NCBI GenBank assembly: GCA_948470475.1
Contig: OX419344.1
Location: 24,146,725-24,210,724 of the forward strand
DNA length: 64,000 bases
Reading direction: 5' to 3'
Source: Galaxea fascicularis
Lineage: Eukaryota > Cnidaria > Anthozoa > Scleractinia > Euphylliidae
Part shown: piece by piece, positions 37,998-48,292 of the stretch
Layout: each line of letters opens with the position of its first letter
Position numbering within the stretch: position 1 is the first letter of the stretch
Notes under the pieces: generated by a model
Databases searched by the model: none
The model's input: the letters and a program-made list of their open reading frames with translations, nothing else
Told to the model about the DNA's origin: nothing
Program-made: the position numbers and the translations under genes

Positions 37998-40137
37998 TTA
38001 CATGAGAGCGCACCTGCCACCTTTCTTTTCTTCCTCCTTTCGAGTCAAGTTGTAATAAAGATCTCCTAACACTTCACGATTTCGCTGGAGAAGAGTTGCT
38101 TTTCTGTCATCGCTTATTTGTAGAGAAGTCAGGTAAGCAGTAACAGCAATCAATTGACGAATCTTCAGCGCACTTTCGCCTGTGAGACCCAGTTCTTCGT
38201 CGTCGATAAGCCAGCAGAAAGGTGCGTCTCCCTTCCTAACATTTCTAAGGAAAAAATTACTAAATCACAATCTGTTTCTGCAAGAAATTGAGAAATTGCC
38301 AAAGTACATCTGCAAATTCACTCCTTAATTTGATTGCTCTTGAGGTATTTTTATCCTCGCGTGCACGCCAATTATTTCTTAGTCGGGCTTTCGGCAATCT
38401 AATTTCTCCCACCGCTTTTCTTCATTACCTACAAAGAGCTACATAAACCTCCTAAACAATATGCTTGAACACTTACGGAAACATGCAAAAGGTACCCTGG
38501 ACAACCGACAGGAAGCCCTGAAGGAAGTAAATGCCTAATTTAACTTGCCATAGCCCTTACTTGTGAGGAAATGCTTGATGTGCTTCTTGACTTTCCCCAC
38601 CCAAGTCTTTGCAGCAAATAAAACAGAAGAACCTGCCACACGTGCCACATCTCATTGCGTTGCAGTCGCCAGACTCTTTAACAGCGAGAACCGCTGCCCG
38701 GCCAGGTGTCCTGCATTCAGTGTTGGGGCACCTCACCGCGATAGCTTCAGTGAGTATTTCGTGTAACCCGAGGTTAACGTCGGAGTCAGTGATGCTTTTG
38801 TCAGGAGGGCAGACGTGATCTGAGTAGCCTTGAGAACTAAGAAGGTTTTTGCAAGTAAGGCAGAAGTCTTTCTCACAATCGGGACAAGACACGAAGAGAT
38901 CTTGAAAACTGTTTTCCTCCGGTTGAGTGAAAAAGAACGAACATTCTTCATTCGGACATCGAATGCGTGAACTTCTCCGTACCGCTCCGTTCACCGCAAG
39001 AACTCTTAATTCTCCAGTGAAATTGAAATGAGGTGTTTCAATTATTTGCTCCACAATATCACTTAAAAGGCCAAATTCGAGTTGTGATCCACATCGATCC
39101 GATAAAGGACAGTTTAACCCTGCCCCCAGACCAGTCGCGACATTCTCAGCTGTTGTGCGTGACCTAAAGCATGTTGTCACGCAATCCTGGCAGAAAATGT
39201 GTTGCTCACTCTGACACGTGATTATCTGAGCAAAAGAGAGAAAAACGGCAAAGGTTATGTCATTCGGCCTGGAAATACACCCGCCTTACATCGCTTACCC
39301 CCACCACCCTCGTCGGGGCCTCTATAACAACAAAACCTGGGATATCGTAATATATAATGACGTTAGTTACATAATAGTAATAATAATAATAATGATAATA
39401 ATAACTTTATTTAAGTCTAAAATCGTTCTAGCCGATCACGAGTGTTCTACTAATTGGGGAGACTGTAAATTAATTAAATTCTGAATCAAATCAAATGTTG
39501 GTTTTTGAGGAGACGGGAGAAAAACCTCTCAGAGCAGAGTAGAAAACCAACAAACTCAGCCCACTTATGACGCCGAGTGTGGGAATCGAACCCGGGACAC
39601 ATTGGTGGAAGGTGAGTGCTCTCACCACTGCACCAACTCTGCCCCCTACTTAGCAACCTAATGCCAAAAAACACCAAAACCTTTAACGAAAAAATGTCAA
39701 TGTTTTTTACCAAAATATAACATTATGCATGTGTATTTGGCACCTAATCCAAACTCTTCAGGAACTACTCCATACACTTCTTAAAAATCTGAACTTCTTT
39801 ATGTAGCAAATTTTCTTTCGGTGGGGTAAAGGCTCTAGAGGTGAACTCTGAAGGGTTCAGGCACAGGTCAGATATAGGAAATCTCATTTTTAAGCAGCCG
39901 CTGTGAGTAGAATCTTCTGTCACGGAAAAAATTGACTTGAAACTGAACGGATGGTCCATTGAAAAGAGGTCGAAGCTCAGCTTTGCATATACAGTATATC
40001 CAGTAATAAAGAAAACACAAACTCAAAAGTCACCCGCCTATGAAATCAAACCAGCAGCTTTAACTGGCTATAAGTTTTCTTACCAAAGAATTCTCTGTAT
40101 GACAAGTCGAGCACTCAGCAATTTGACGAGTCGCCAT
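37998..40137 (-). CDS. RBR-type (RING-IBR-RING) E3 ubiquitin ligase with C-terminal CAAX box
   Basis: RBR ligases accept ubiquitin on a catalytic Cys of RING2 and then pass it to a substrate. Exons: 40084-40137, 38561-39225, 37998-38244; frame is intact and the product is 321 aa. The start is the ATG at 40137 (MATRQIAECSTC), directly after an in-frame stop. RING1 is split by the first intron: C9-x2-C12, then C22-x4-H27-x2-C30-x2-C33. IBR-type Cys pairs follow (RCPNEEC, CPDCEKDFCLTC). RING2 runs from about residue 184: RCPNTEC, then SGDCNAMRCGTCGRFFCFIC, whose first Cys (about 206) sits where the catalytic Cys is expected. The last exon is a helical extension ending ...KKGGRCALM, with CALM fitting a CAAX prenylation signal. 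It is not clearly orthologous to parkin, HOIP or RNF216, so no symbol is given. The gene is head-to-head with CSN6. Confidence 0.85.
39372..39648 (-). mobile_element. tRNA-derived SINE, family A, copy 1
   Basis: Read on the minus strand, a tRNA-like head starts GGGGGCAGAGTTGGTGCAGT, has an A-box-like TGGTGCAGTGGTGAGAGCA and a B box GGTTCGATTCC, continues through a shared body (GTTTGTTGGTTTTCTACTCT, AACATTTGATTTGATT, TCCCCAATTAGTAGA) and ends in an ATT-rich tail. The same sequence recurs at 46125-46400. It sits in the first intron of the RBR gene. Confidence 0.85.
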
Positions 40138-41124
40138 TTAGCTCGTTGGTCGTTGGCCTTGTTAGTACGGTTTGCTTCACTTCTGTCTCTTGACCTCTCT
40201 ATTGTTTCAGGGCTTGTATCTGTTGATCCAGGCAACAGAAAATACTGATTTAAAAAACCCGTCAGTGATGTATTTCGTTTTCTGCTGCTTGTCATTTATA
40301 TAAATAAAGCAGCATTGGAGCCACTTTGAGTTTTACATGCAGACTAAGCATAACGTCACAAAGATAGAAAATGAAATTTTCCTGCTGTGTGAATGCAATT
40401 CTGACGTTTAATTTATTTTGACCGAAGGCGTTACGTCACTCAAGACTGATTGTTGATCAAGTCATCCAGGTTTAGCCTGAAACCAAATTAAGACAAAGCT
40501 TTCCTTATTTAGCATATGCAGCTCTGTGTTATTTTGTTGACTCTGCACTATTCAAGTGAACTGACAAAGCTAAAACCAAAACTACGATTTGTTTGTACGT
40601 GCATGACCTCTTAATAAATTTGAATGGTCAAGAATTAAATATAACAGTTCTAACTCAAAACAACGAGTTCTCCCTTATTTTCAGGACCTTATTTAGAGGA
40701 TTTCGTTTGGATGTCGTTTGGCATCTGAAGTGATACTTTAAGCGATTTTTAAGAGTTTGGGGTTCGCTTTTGGTTGTTAGCCTTGTCAAGTATTTTGCTG
40801 TTCATATGTGTGACGAGAAAAAACGAAGGTGGAGGACACTGATTGAATTACTGAGGCACTCTGGATCTTTTAAACATGACCAACTAAACCGGCAAACTGT
40901 TTACTAACACAAGTACTTGAAAAGTGGTCAACGGCCATTTTTTAAAGTGAAAAATAAATGGATGATCATAATTTTTATGGGCAATTAATAATTGGTAATT
41001 AGGATTTACAGGTTGGGCTGCAAGGTAAAGAATTCCCTCAATGCAATGAACATGTGCGCTCAGTTCGCTTCCGACACCCAAAAGAGGACGTGTGCGATTG
41101 CCTGGTTACTCAGGAAAATCCAAG
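40138..41124. promoter_or_regulatory. Head-to-head intergenic region, RBR ligase / CSN6
   Basis: There are 987 bp between the two opposed start codons. No coding sequence is seen. The CSN6 start lies in CCAAGATGGCG, which resembles a YY1-type element overlapping the start codon and is common in housekeeping promoters. A shared bidirectional promoter is plausible but is inference. Confidence 0.4.
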
Positions 41125-44100
41125 ATGGCGACGTCTATGGAAGTGCAACCTTCCTCGTCAAAAGATGTATCTGATACTGTTTTGGCGAGTTCTGGGTCTA
41201 GTGGAAGCGTATCAGTGGCACTTCATCCCCTAGTTATCATGAATATATCTGAACATTACACTCGAATAAAAGCCCAGTACGGAAAACCGGATCCCCAAGG
41301 TAGGTTTTGAGCTCCAAGTCCAAGAGAACTTAAATAAGGCTGGAATTTCTTGTTAAACCCGTAAACCTAAATCTAGTGTCAAGTTTCCGTGTGTGGGGAA
41401 TCCTATAAGAGTGGAGTTTGCATGATTACCGGTAATATATTTATTTATTATTTATTACGATTTTGGCAAGAATACATACGTGAGCGAATGTGTTGTTGAG
41501 TAAAAGTGCCAGGGAAAGTCTATAAAAGGGTCTGAGACCCCACACAATACCATATATGACTAAATCATAGAATGCAGTTATATTCTTGCAAAAGGATTTA
41601 ATTAAGTATGAATGGTTTGTCTTGCAAACACGATGGATTAACCTTTTACCTTGGTCACACGACTCTCACTTGAACAATGGATTGAACTACATGTACCCGG
41701 TATATACTCCACTGCAATACAATATCAACTATTCTTGGTTTTCACCCGCTTGACTAGGCAGCCATGTTGAATGTCAATACAATACAATTTTTTTCGCAGA
41801 ATAATGCGTAAAAATAAAGTTTAGTTCCCAGTGGAGAGGCAGGCTATTGTTTGTACCAGCCAACATGGCCACCATGATGTCACATGCAAATCAGCAATTA
41901 AAGATGTTTATTATTAATAGCTGCATGCTTGGAAATAATTATAATGTTTTGAAACACACAAAGATTTTCCACATAAGACACCAGTTTGGGGGGGGGGGGG
42001 GGGGAAGGGAGGCATACTCTAGATTTCAAGTGATGGGGATGGTTGAATGGGGGCAAAAATCAAAACTCCAAAAAATCAGAGTGCCAAAAATTAACCCTAA
42101 AAAGATCCCATCCCCAATCTCCAAGCCTTAAATTTCCTAGCTGGGATAAACAGGCACTACCCCTGGGCACTCCCATGAATCTTCAGACTGTTTTGAATAC
42201 CCAAAAAATTCCTTACTTATTCAAGCCATCCAAGAAAATCCTGGAGTGGAAAATTTCAAACCCCAAAACATAATTCAATCATCCCTGTCACTTGAAATGT
42301 GGAGTACCCCCTTGGGCATCGGGCTAGGTATTCCATATAAATCAAATGACAGTGCTGCTAACCATAATGTTAAGAGGGAGTTGTGGAAAGATTTCCACAC
42401 AACCCCCTACATTTATTATACATGCATCATTTTCATACTAACCCTGTTCCAAAAACAGAATTTGAGTCATAAAATGAATATCTAAATAATATAGGGAGCT
42501 GTGTAGAAATCTTGCTGGAGTTCTCTTGAGACACCCACAAAATAGACATTAGATCTGCTTGCTCCACAAGTGATTTTAAACAGAAACTTAAGACAATTTT
42601 ACGCAGAAAGGCATTTTGTTAGTGCAATTATTTTATATTTACATTTTTACAGTTTTTCTGTAAATTAATTTTCTAATTGTAAATAGTGTAGTTTTCGTCT
42701 TTTTGATTCCATAGTATTGTAACTAGTTTTTATTTATTTATTTATTTTATTTATTTTTCATTTTTACAATGTATTTGTTAGATTTATTACAATGTTTGTC
42801 ATGCACATTTGATCATTCTTATAGAAAATGCACAATATAAATATTGAATATTATTATTATTGAGTAAGCCTACCCTCTTCCTCCATCCCACTCTTACTCA
42901 GCTCCAATGCTTGCCTTAATCATGAATGATAATCTGAAATAATTTGTTTGTAATGTCTTTTGTACAGCTGCTCTCGGTATGTTCATGTTACACATCAATG
43001 CACTTTTGTTACCCAAATTCCATTTGTCTAAATATTTTTGAGTGATTATTTTGATTGATTGTTGTTTGCATTCTAGTAATTGGTGCTCTGCTTGGAACTC
43101 AGGATGGTCGTAACATAGAAATTTTCAATTCCTTTGAGCTGCAGTTTGATCTGTTTGATGATGGGCAAATTGTCATAAATATGGAGTATTACAAAACAAA
43201 GGAGGAGCAATGTAAGTTCTGTTGATTTTATCCACAGAATCAAAAGTGTGGTGTTCACACAGATAAATGCTTTTCAACAAGTCTCATTATGTACTTGCTT
43301 CAGTTGTTAATTTTGTAAAGATATTATTATTTTCTCATTGTTTTCTCAGTTCATCAGGTGTTCAAAAATTTGGATTTTCTTGGCTGGTACACAACTGGAT
43401 CACAGCCTACTGAAAATGATATCAGAGTACATAAACAGGTTGAGTTCATTTTTCCACATAAGAGTCACATGTATTAAACGTAATCTTCCAGTAGTGATCA
43501 GTAGGTTTTGTAAAGTTTTCAGCTGTATAGTTGATAACTATATGTGGCAGATAAGTCACTATTCACTGGATAATATACAGTGCAACTAAGACCCCTAGGG
43601 GAAGGGGGGTACTCCAGATTTCAAGTGACACAGACGATCAGAGGATTTTTGGAGAGTTGAAATTTTTGTTTCTGGAATTTTTTGGGGGTGTAGGAAAATT
43701 GAGCAAGTTTTGTGCCACTTGATTTAAGTAGGGATTATTTTAGGTATTCAAAACAATCTGAAGATTTATGGTAGTGCCCCAGGGGTAGTGACAGTGGGAA
43801 TTTTTGGAGGTCAATATTTGGTTCAGAGATTTTTGGGGGTTTTCAATTTTGGCCTGATTGGATCATCCCCATCACAAATCCAGAGTACCTTCTCCTGGGC
43901 TAAGACCTTTTTATTTGCTGGGTACTGACTTGTCTCCTAAGATAACATTACCCACACTTCTCACAAGTGGATGTTCTAATAAGCTAAGAGAATGCAACTA
44001 GTCCTTGATCACCCAAGTTTGTGAAAGATTTTGCTGAGTACCGGTAGCCCTTGTTTAGCATTGAAAGTCTCTTGAAAATAACAATGAAGTAACAACAATA

Positions 44101-47100
44101 AACAAGCTCAAACATACTAGGTAATGAGCCTTTGTGTATCTGCACATTTTATGCGTATGGTAAATACACACATGAGTATGCGCAATTTACCTAGATGCAT
44201 GTCTCATGCATATTTTGGGTTGTTTATTTCTGCAATGCACTGTATAGTCATATAATATGAACTGTGCAAACTTCAGTTATATAGATAAATACTGAAACTA
44301 AGGCTTGTCGTTTACCAGAGTTTGCCATTTCTCTAATCCTGCAGAATGTTACTTTTTTCCTCAGATGTGTGAAATAAATGAAAGTCCATTATTTCTGAAA
44401 CTCAATCCACTATCCAAGACAAATGATGTAGGTTGTTGTTTGTTTATATTCTCTTTTTGGTTTATCTGTGTAGCTGTTCTCACTGCTAAATAAGGTTATT
44501 AATCATTAAAATATTATTGTTGAACATTATACTGGGTAAGGGACTTCTTAGCTGTTGTAAAAGCATACACACTGTAGGATAAAGAAGAAGGACTGGGAGT
44601 TTTCAGTGACCTATGAATCTCCTCACAGGTTGGTTATGGGAGGACATGTCACCAGCTAGGGTCCTGTTTCTTTAATGGGTTAATTGGTGTCTTTTTAGAT
44701 GTGTGTAGAAATATCATTATCCCTTCCAAGATGGTGGTTTGCTTGGATCCACGTGACCACCTTTTGTTCTATCCTAACTGCCTTCATACTTAACTGGAAA
44801 AATAATTTCCACTTAACTCCCATGGGTTATTTATTGCTGTTACCTGAGATGTTTTTGATTAGTTGATGTATTGTTCGTAAGGCCAGTTAAATGAAATGGC
44901 ATCTTTCTTTGTTTTAGCTACCACTCAATTTGTATGAGTCAGTCATTGACATCGTTGATGGAGCGGTAAGGTTTCATTCTATTTTCTCTCACCATTTGTC
45001 AAAGTTTAAATCCAGGATTCTCATTTACTTTTTGTTGGTTGTGTACATACATGTATGTAAAATGAAACTTTGTCTTTGTAAATTATCACTTTATCAACAA
45101 ATTATTCCAGTTTTAGTACTACCAAGCAGTATTTTGTATGGTAATTTTCAACCAGACTGAAGATGCTGTTTGTCTAAAACTTTCAGACCCGAATGCTGTT
45201 TGTGGAGACTCATTACACACTAGCTACAGAAGAAGCTGAGAGAATTGGAGTAGATCATGTGGCAAGACTGTCTAACACTGGCACTGTTGACGCTTCTACA
45301 GGTTTGCATACAGTGTTGGTTTCGTTAGCATTTAGTAAAACTTCTGCAGGTGAAATAGTTTCCCAGAGTACTTTATACTCTCTTCTTTCCCAGTCTCCAT
45401 TCTTCATCTCCCAGTTCCCACCCAAATCCCTACCCGCTTCTTTTCCACTACACCCCTATTTCTCTCAGTTCCTAGCCTTTCTTTTCAAGTTATTACTTTC
45501 TTCTCTGTTTTCTTTCCAAGTTCCAACTCCCTCCTTTTCCACCACTTCCCATTCCTTTCTTTCCCATCTCCCACTCACTCCTCTTCCAGTTCCCATACCT
45601 TTATTTTCCAAATATCTATGAGTAAGTACCAGTACTGTGAATTAGAGTTTGTTTCGTTTTTGATTTGTTGCTGCAGTATCAGAGCATCTCCTAGCTCAGT
45701 ACAATGCAATCAAGATGCTTCATTCCAGAGTAAAGATGATTTTGGAGTATGCCAAAGCTGTTAAAAATGGTGAGATTATATCCCTTCTTATTCAAGTAAG
45801 ACCTTTCAAGATTTGTCTTTTCTTGTTTAAACAAGATGAAGTACCAGTATCAGTCATGGCATTGAATTTTGTCCATGTCATTCTATTTTTGCTAGACATT
45901 GGGGTCCCTTTTCTCCACTGGAATGGAGAAATTCCTCTCTATTAACAAACATTGTGTGATGCCCTTGTTTGTATTTTCTATGAAGGAGATGTTCCATGTA
46001 ACCATGAGATAATGCGCGATGCCTTGAGTTTGATCCAAAGACTTCCAGTCATGAAGACAGATGTGTTTAGGGAGGACTTTTATAATGTAAGCTTGTCTTC
46101 ATTCTTTGTGAGTTGCAAATAGTAAATATAATAATAATAATAATAACTTTATTTAAGTTTCAAATCATTCTAGCTGAACACAAGTGCTCTACTAATTGGG
46201 GAGACTGTAAATCAAATAAACTCTACCGCTAAATTAAATCAAATGTTGGTTTTTAAGGAGAGGGGATAACCGGAGTACCCGGAGAAAAACCTCTCAGAGC
46301 AGAGTAGAGAACCAACAAACTCGGCCCACTTATGATGTCAAGTTCAGACACTTTGGTGGAAGGCAAGCGCTCTCACCACTGCACCAACCCTGCTCCCCCT
46401 GATAGTATCAGAAGTATCAGCATGAAGTCCAAAGTGTTCAGGAAATAATTGCATGATAGGCAAACCTACATATATTATCCTTCACTCCCTCAAGAAGTAG
46501 ACTGCAAGCACTGTCTTTCTCCCCTCAGTTCTGTAGCATGCAATGGATCTAGTCTCCTATGCCCAAAGGACATCTGCGTAGGAGACTAGCAATGGATTTA
46601 GCAAGCAATGAAGCTACAAGCTATGACAAATGCAATCCCTTCTTGTTCTCTTAAATTTTAATTTGCACCATAATAATATTGCACACATTATCAGAGGGAA
46701 AATGTATAACCACTCAAAATAATGATTTTCATCTAGCTACACAATATAGTGCTTCTTCCTCTCCTCAGCAATGCAATGATGTTATGCTGATGTGTTATCT
46801 GTCCACAATAACAAAAGGTGCCAACAGTTTAAATGAGGTACGTTGATCATTTTCCACTGGCCAATTGAGAAATTGTAAGGGTGCAAGGTGCTCATTGATT
46901 GAATGCATGATATTACAAATTCCCCTCACTAATTGATAAGGAACACAAAGGAACCATTGATTTTGTATGTAGTAGTTGTAAAGATTTCAAAGCTTAAACT
47001 TCGTCCTTTGTAGCCAGTTTTAGTCAATTTCTATCCTAAAAGAATTATTTAATAATTGTTTTCTTATCCTCTTTATAGTTCATCAACAAGTTCAATGTAG

Positions 47101-47147
47101 TATACGACAGAGGAATGGGAAGAAGAATGCGAGGAACGCTGTTCTAG
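41125..47147 (+). CDS. COPS6: COP9 signalosome subunit 6
   Basis: CSN6 is the MPN- partner of the CSN5 deneddylase in the eight-subunit COP9 signalosome, which removes NEDD8 from cullins. Exons: 41125-41299, 43077-43211, 43350-43438, 44365-44427, 44918-44965, 45187-45301, 45677-45769, 45986-46086, 46769-46837, 47079-47147; 318 aa versus 327 in human from memory. The MPN domain reads [51 protein letters not shown]. As in other CSN6 proteins the JAMM zinc ligands of CSN5 are absent from the region following GWYTTG, so it should be catalytically inert. The second half contains [30 protein letters not shown] and [14 protein letters not shown], and the C-terminal MRGTLF corresponds to the human MRGLFF end. 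The start ATG is the first in frame and gives the expected short disordered leader before the MPN domain. Introns carry several mobile elements. Confidence 0.97.
41988..42326. mobile_element. MITE with long imperfect inverted repeats (hAT-like family)
   Basis: After a run of 17 G (41988-42004), the left arm ATACTCTAGATTTCAAGTGA is mirrored at the right by TCACTTGAAATGTGGAGTAC. The interior block GCACTACCCCTGGGCACTC and its neighbour CTTCAGACTGTTTTGAATACC match the inverse of the element at 43594-43899. No clear target duplication was found for this copy. It lies in CSN6 intron 1. Confidence 0.7.
43594..43899. mobile_element. hAT-like MITE with 8-bp target-site duplication
   Basis: This 306-bp element in CSN6 intron 3 is bounded by exact copies of CTAAGACC at 43586-43593 and 43900-43907. 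The ends CCTAGGGGAAGG and CCTTCTCCTGGG are inverse to each other, followed by TACTCCAGATTT / AAATCCAGAGTA. The interior is related in opposite orientation to 41988-42326. An 8-bp duplication is the hAT hallmark. Confidence 0.8.
45370..45605 (+). repeat. Long polypyrimidine tract
   Basis: About 235 bp of CSN6 intron 6 is almost entirely C and T on the coding strand, with CTTTTCC/CTTTCC and TCCCA motifs. It keeps one frame open, giving a Ser/Pro/Phe/Leu-rich artefact. The tract begins some 70 bp after the exon-6 donor. Confidence 0.7.
46125..46400 (-). mobile_element. tRNA-derived SINE, family A, copy 2
   Basis: Second copy of the family described at 39372-39648, in the same orientation, in CSN6 intron 8. 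The head (inverse of ACCACTGCACCAACCCTGC) and body match closely. The B-box region is damaged (ATGTCAAGTTCAGACAC where copy 1 has the GGTTCGATTCC inverse). The tail is again ATT-rich. Confidence 0.8.
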
Positions 47148-47567
47148 AATCCAAAATAAACTTCACAACACTCACTGTTGTGGTTCCCCAATATTACATG
47201 AAAGAATGCGAAGAACAGAAAGGAGCCTTTTGGCAGCTTGCTTCAGTTCTTAGCTCTATTAAGCTTTGGGCATTGACCAGTTTCTTCATTGAAATCACTT
47301 GTCAACCTTACCTGGTCATATTTTACTGTTGCAACTTGCTGTAGTAAAACTACCATGAAAGATGTCCTCCCTTCCTTCAGCCATACCCAAACATTCACTC
47401 CTCATGAGCTGAAGTCAGAATATTACTTTTGAATTTCTGATGAGGGGTCATCACTCCTCAGTAGACTGTTAACTTTGATTTGTATGCTGTTACTTTCATC
47501 TTGGGGACGTTACGAAACATTCAAACTACTTGTTCACCAGTGTAAACCTGTTTTTTCTTCCTTTCTC

Positions 47568-47573
47568 AATAAA
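47568..47573 (+). promoter_or_regulatory. Polyadenylation signal of CSN6
   Basis: AATAAA, 421 bp after the CSN6 stop codon on the coding strand. It is preceded by a T-rich stretch. Confidence 0.5.
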
Positions 47574-48199
47574 TTGTTATCCACTTTCTGTGGTAACTGA
47601 CAACAGATAATTTTTATGTTATAATAATTACACAAGAGTTTGGGGAAGTAAATAATAATAACATCATTTAATTTTCAAATAACTTTCTGTCTTGGTAAGT
47701 ATTTTATTTTGGTAAGACTTTCTTTCTGTGGTCCTGTCCTTAAACTGTAAGTGGGCACAGCAAGTAGAGAAATGACAAAACAAAAGTTAATTCATAGTTC
47801 ATTTATGTATTTGTCTAAAGGGGAAGGAAAAAAGAAAGGAGAGGGAACTTGTAAAATTTATGGTACAGAAAATGAGATATCGAGCTGTCTCACCCTATTA
47901 CCCCCCGCCCCCATTTTCCAATGCTGTCTTTTTCTCTTTTTCCTTGGGCTTGTGGATGCCTGTTTTGGAGGCTGTTGTCCCCTTATAAGACAGCGAATTA
48001 TTTTTGATGGGGGTCTTTCATTGTCCTTATACGGTGCAAGGAATAATCAGTCAAATAATCCTTGACACGTCCGATCAAGATGCTTCCTGCGATTTGCATG
48101 AAATGATTGTAACGTGAAATGCACGTTGCGTGAACAAAGATCAGATTAGTTCCCAAACTTCTTCTGCGGCACTAAACTGAGGCTCCCAAAAAATCCATC
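47574..48199. other. CSN6-INTS4 spacer and INTS4 5' region
   Basis: No gene is supported. The genes are in tandem on the + strand. The last part, around 48150-48199, is probably INTS4 promoter and 5' UTR, running into a short upstream ORF at 48200. Confidence 0.4.
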
Positions 48200-48265
48200 A
48201 TGGCGGAAGAAAAGTGTTTCTTTAACTTTTGGTTTTCGTTGTCATATTTATACTGCCGGAGATAA
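48200..48265 (+). CDS. Upstream ORF in the INTS4 5' leader
   Basis: A 21-codon frame (MAEEKCFFNFW...) starts in the good context CATCATGGCG and stops 27 bp before the INTS4 ATG. If the INTS4 transcript starts upstream of 48200, this uORF would be met first by scanning ribosomes. The CATGGCGGAAG core also resembles a YY1-type promoter element, so it may instead mark the transcription start. Confidence 0.3.
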   Translation: MAEEKCFFNFWFSLSYLYCRR

Positions 48266-48292
48266 GTGTTTTGTGTAAACTTATTGGAAAAC

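Noticed and set aside
38477..38517. A 41-bp minus-strand segment with good acceptor and donor between the last two RBR exons
   Set aside because: Including it shifts the final exon into a frame with an early stop. Joining 38561 directly to 38244 keeps the frame and gives a coherent C-terminus. It could be an alternative, truncating exon.
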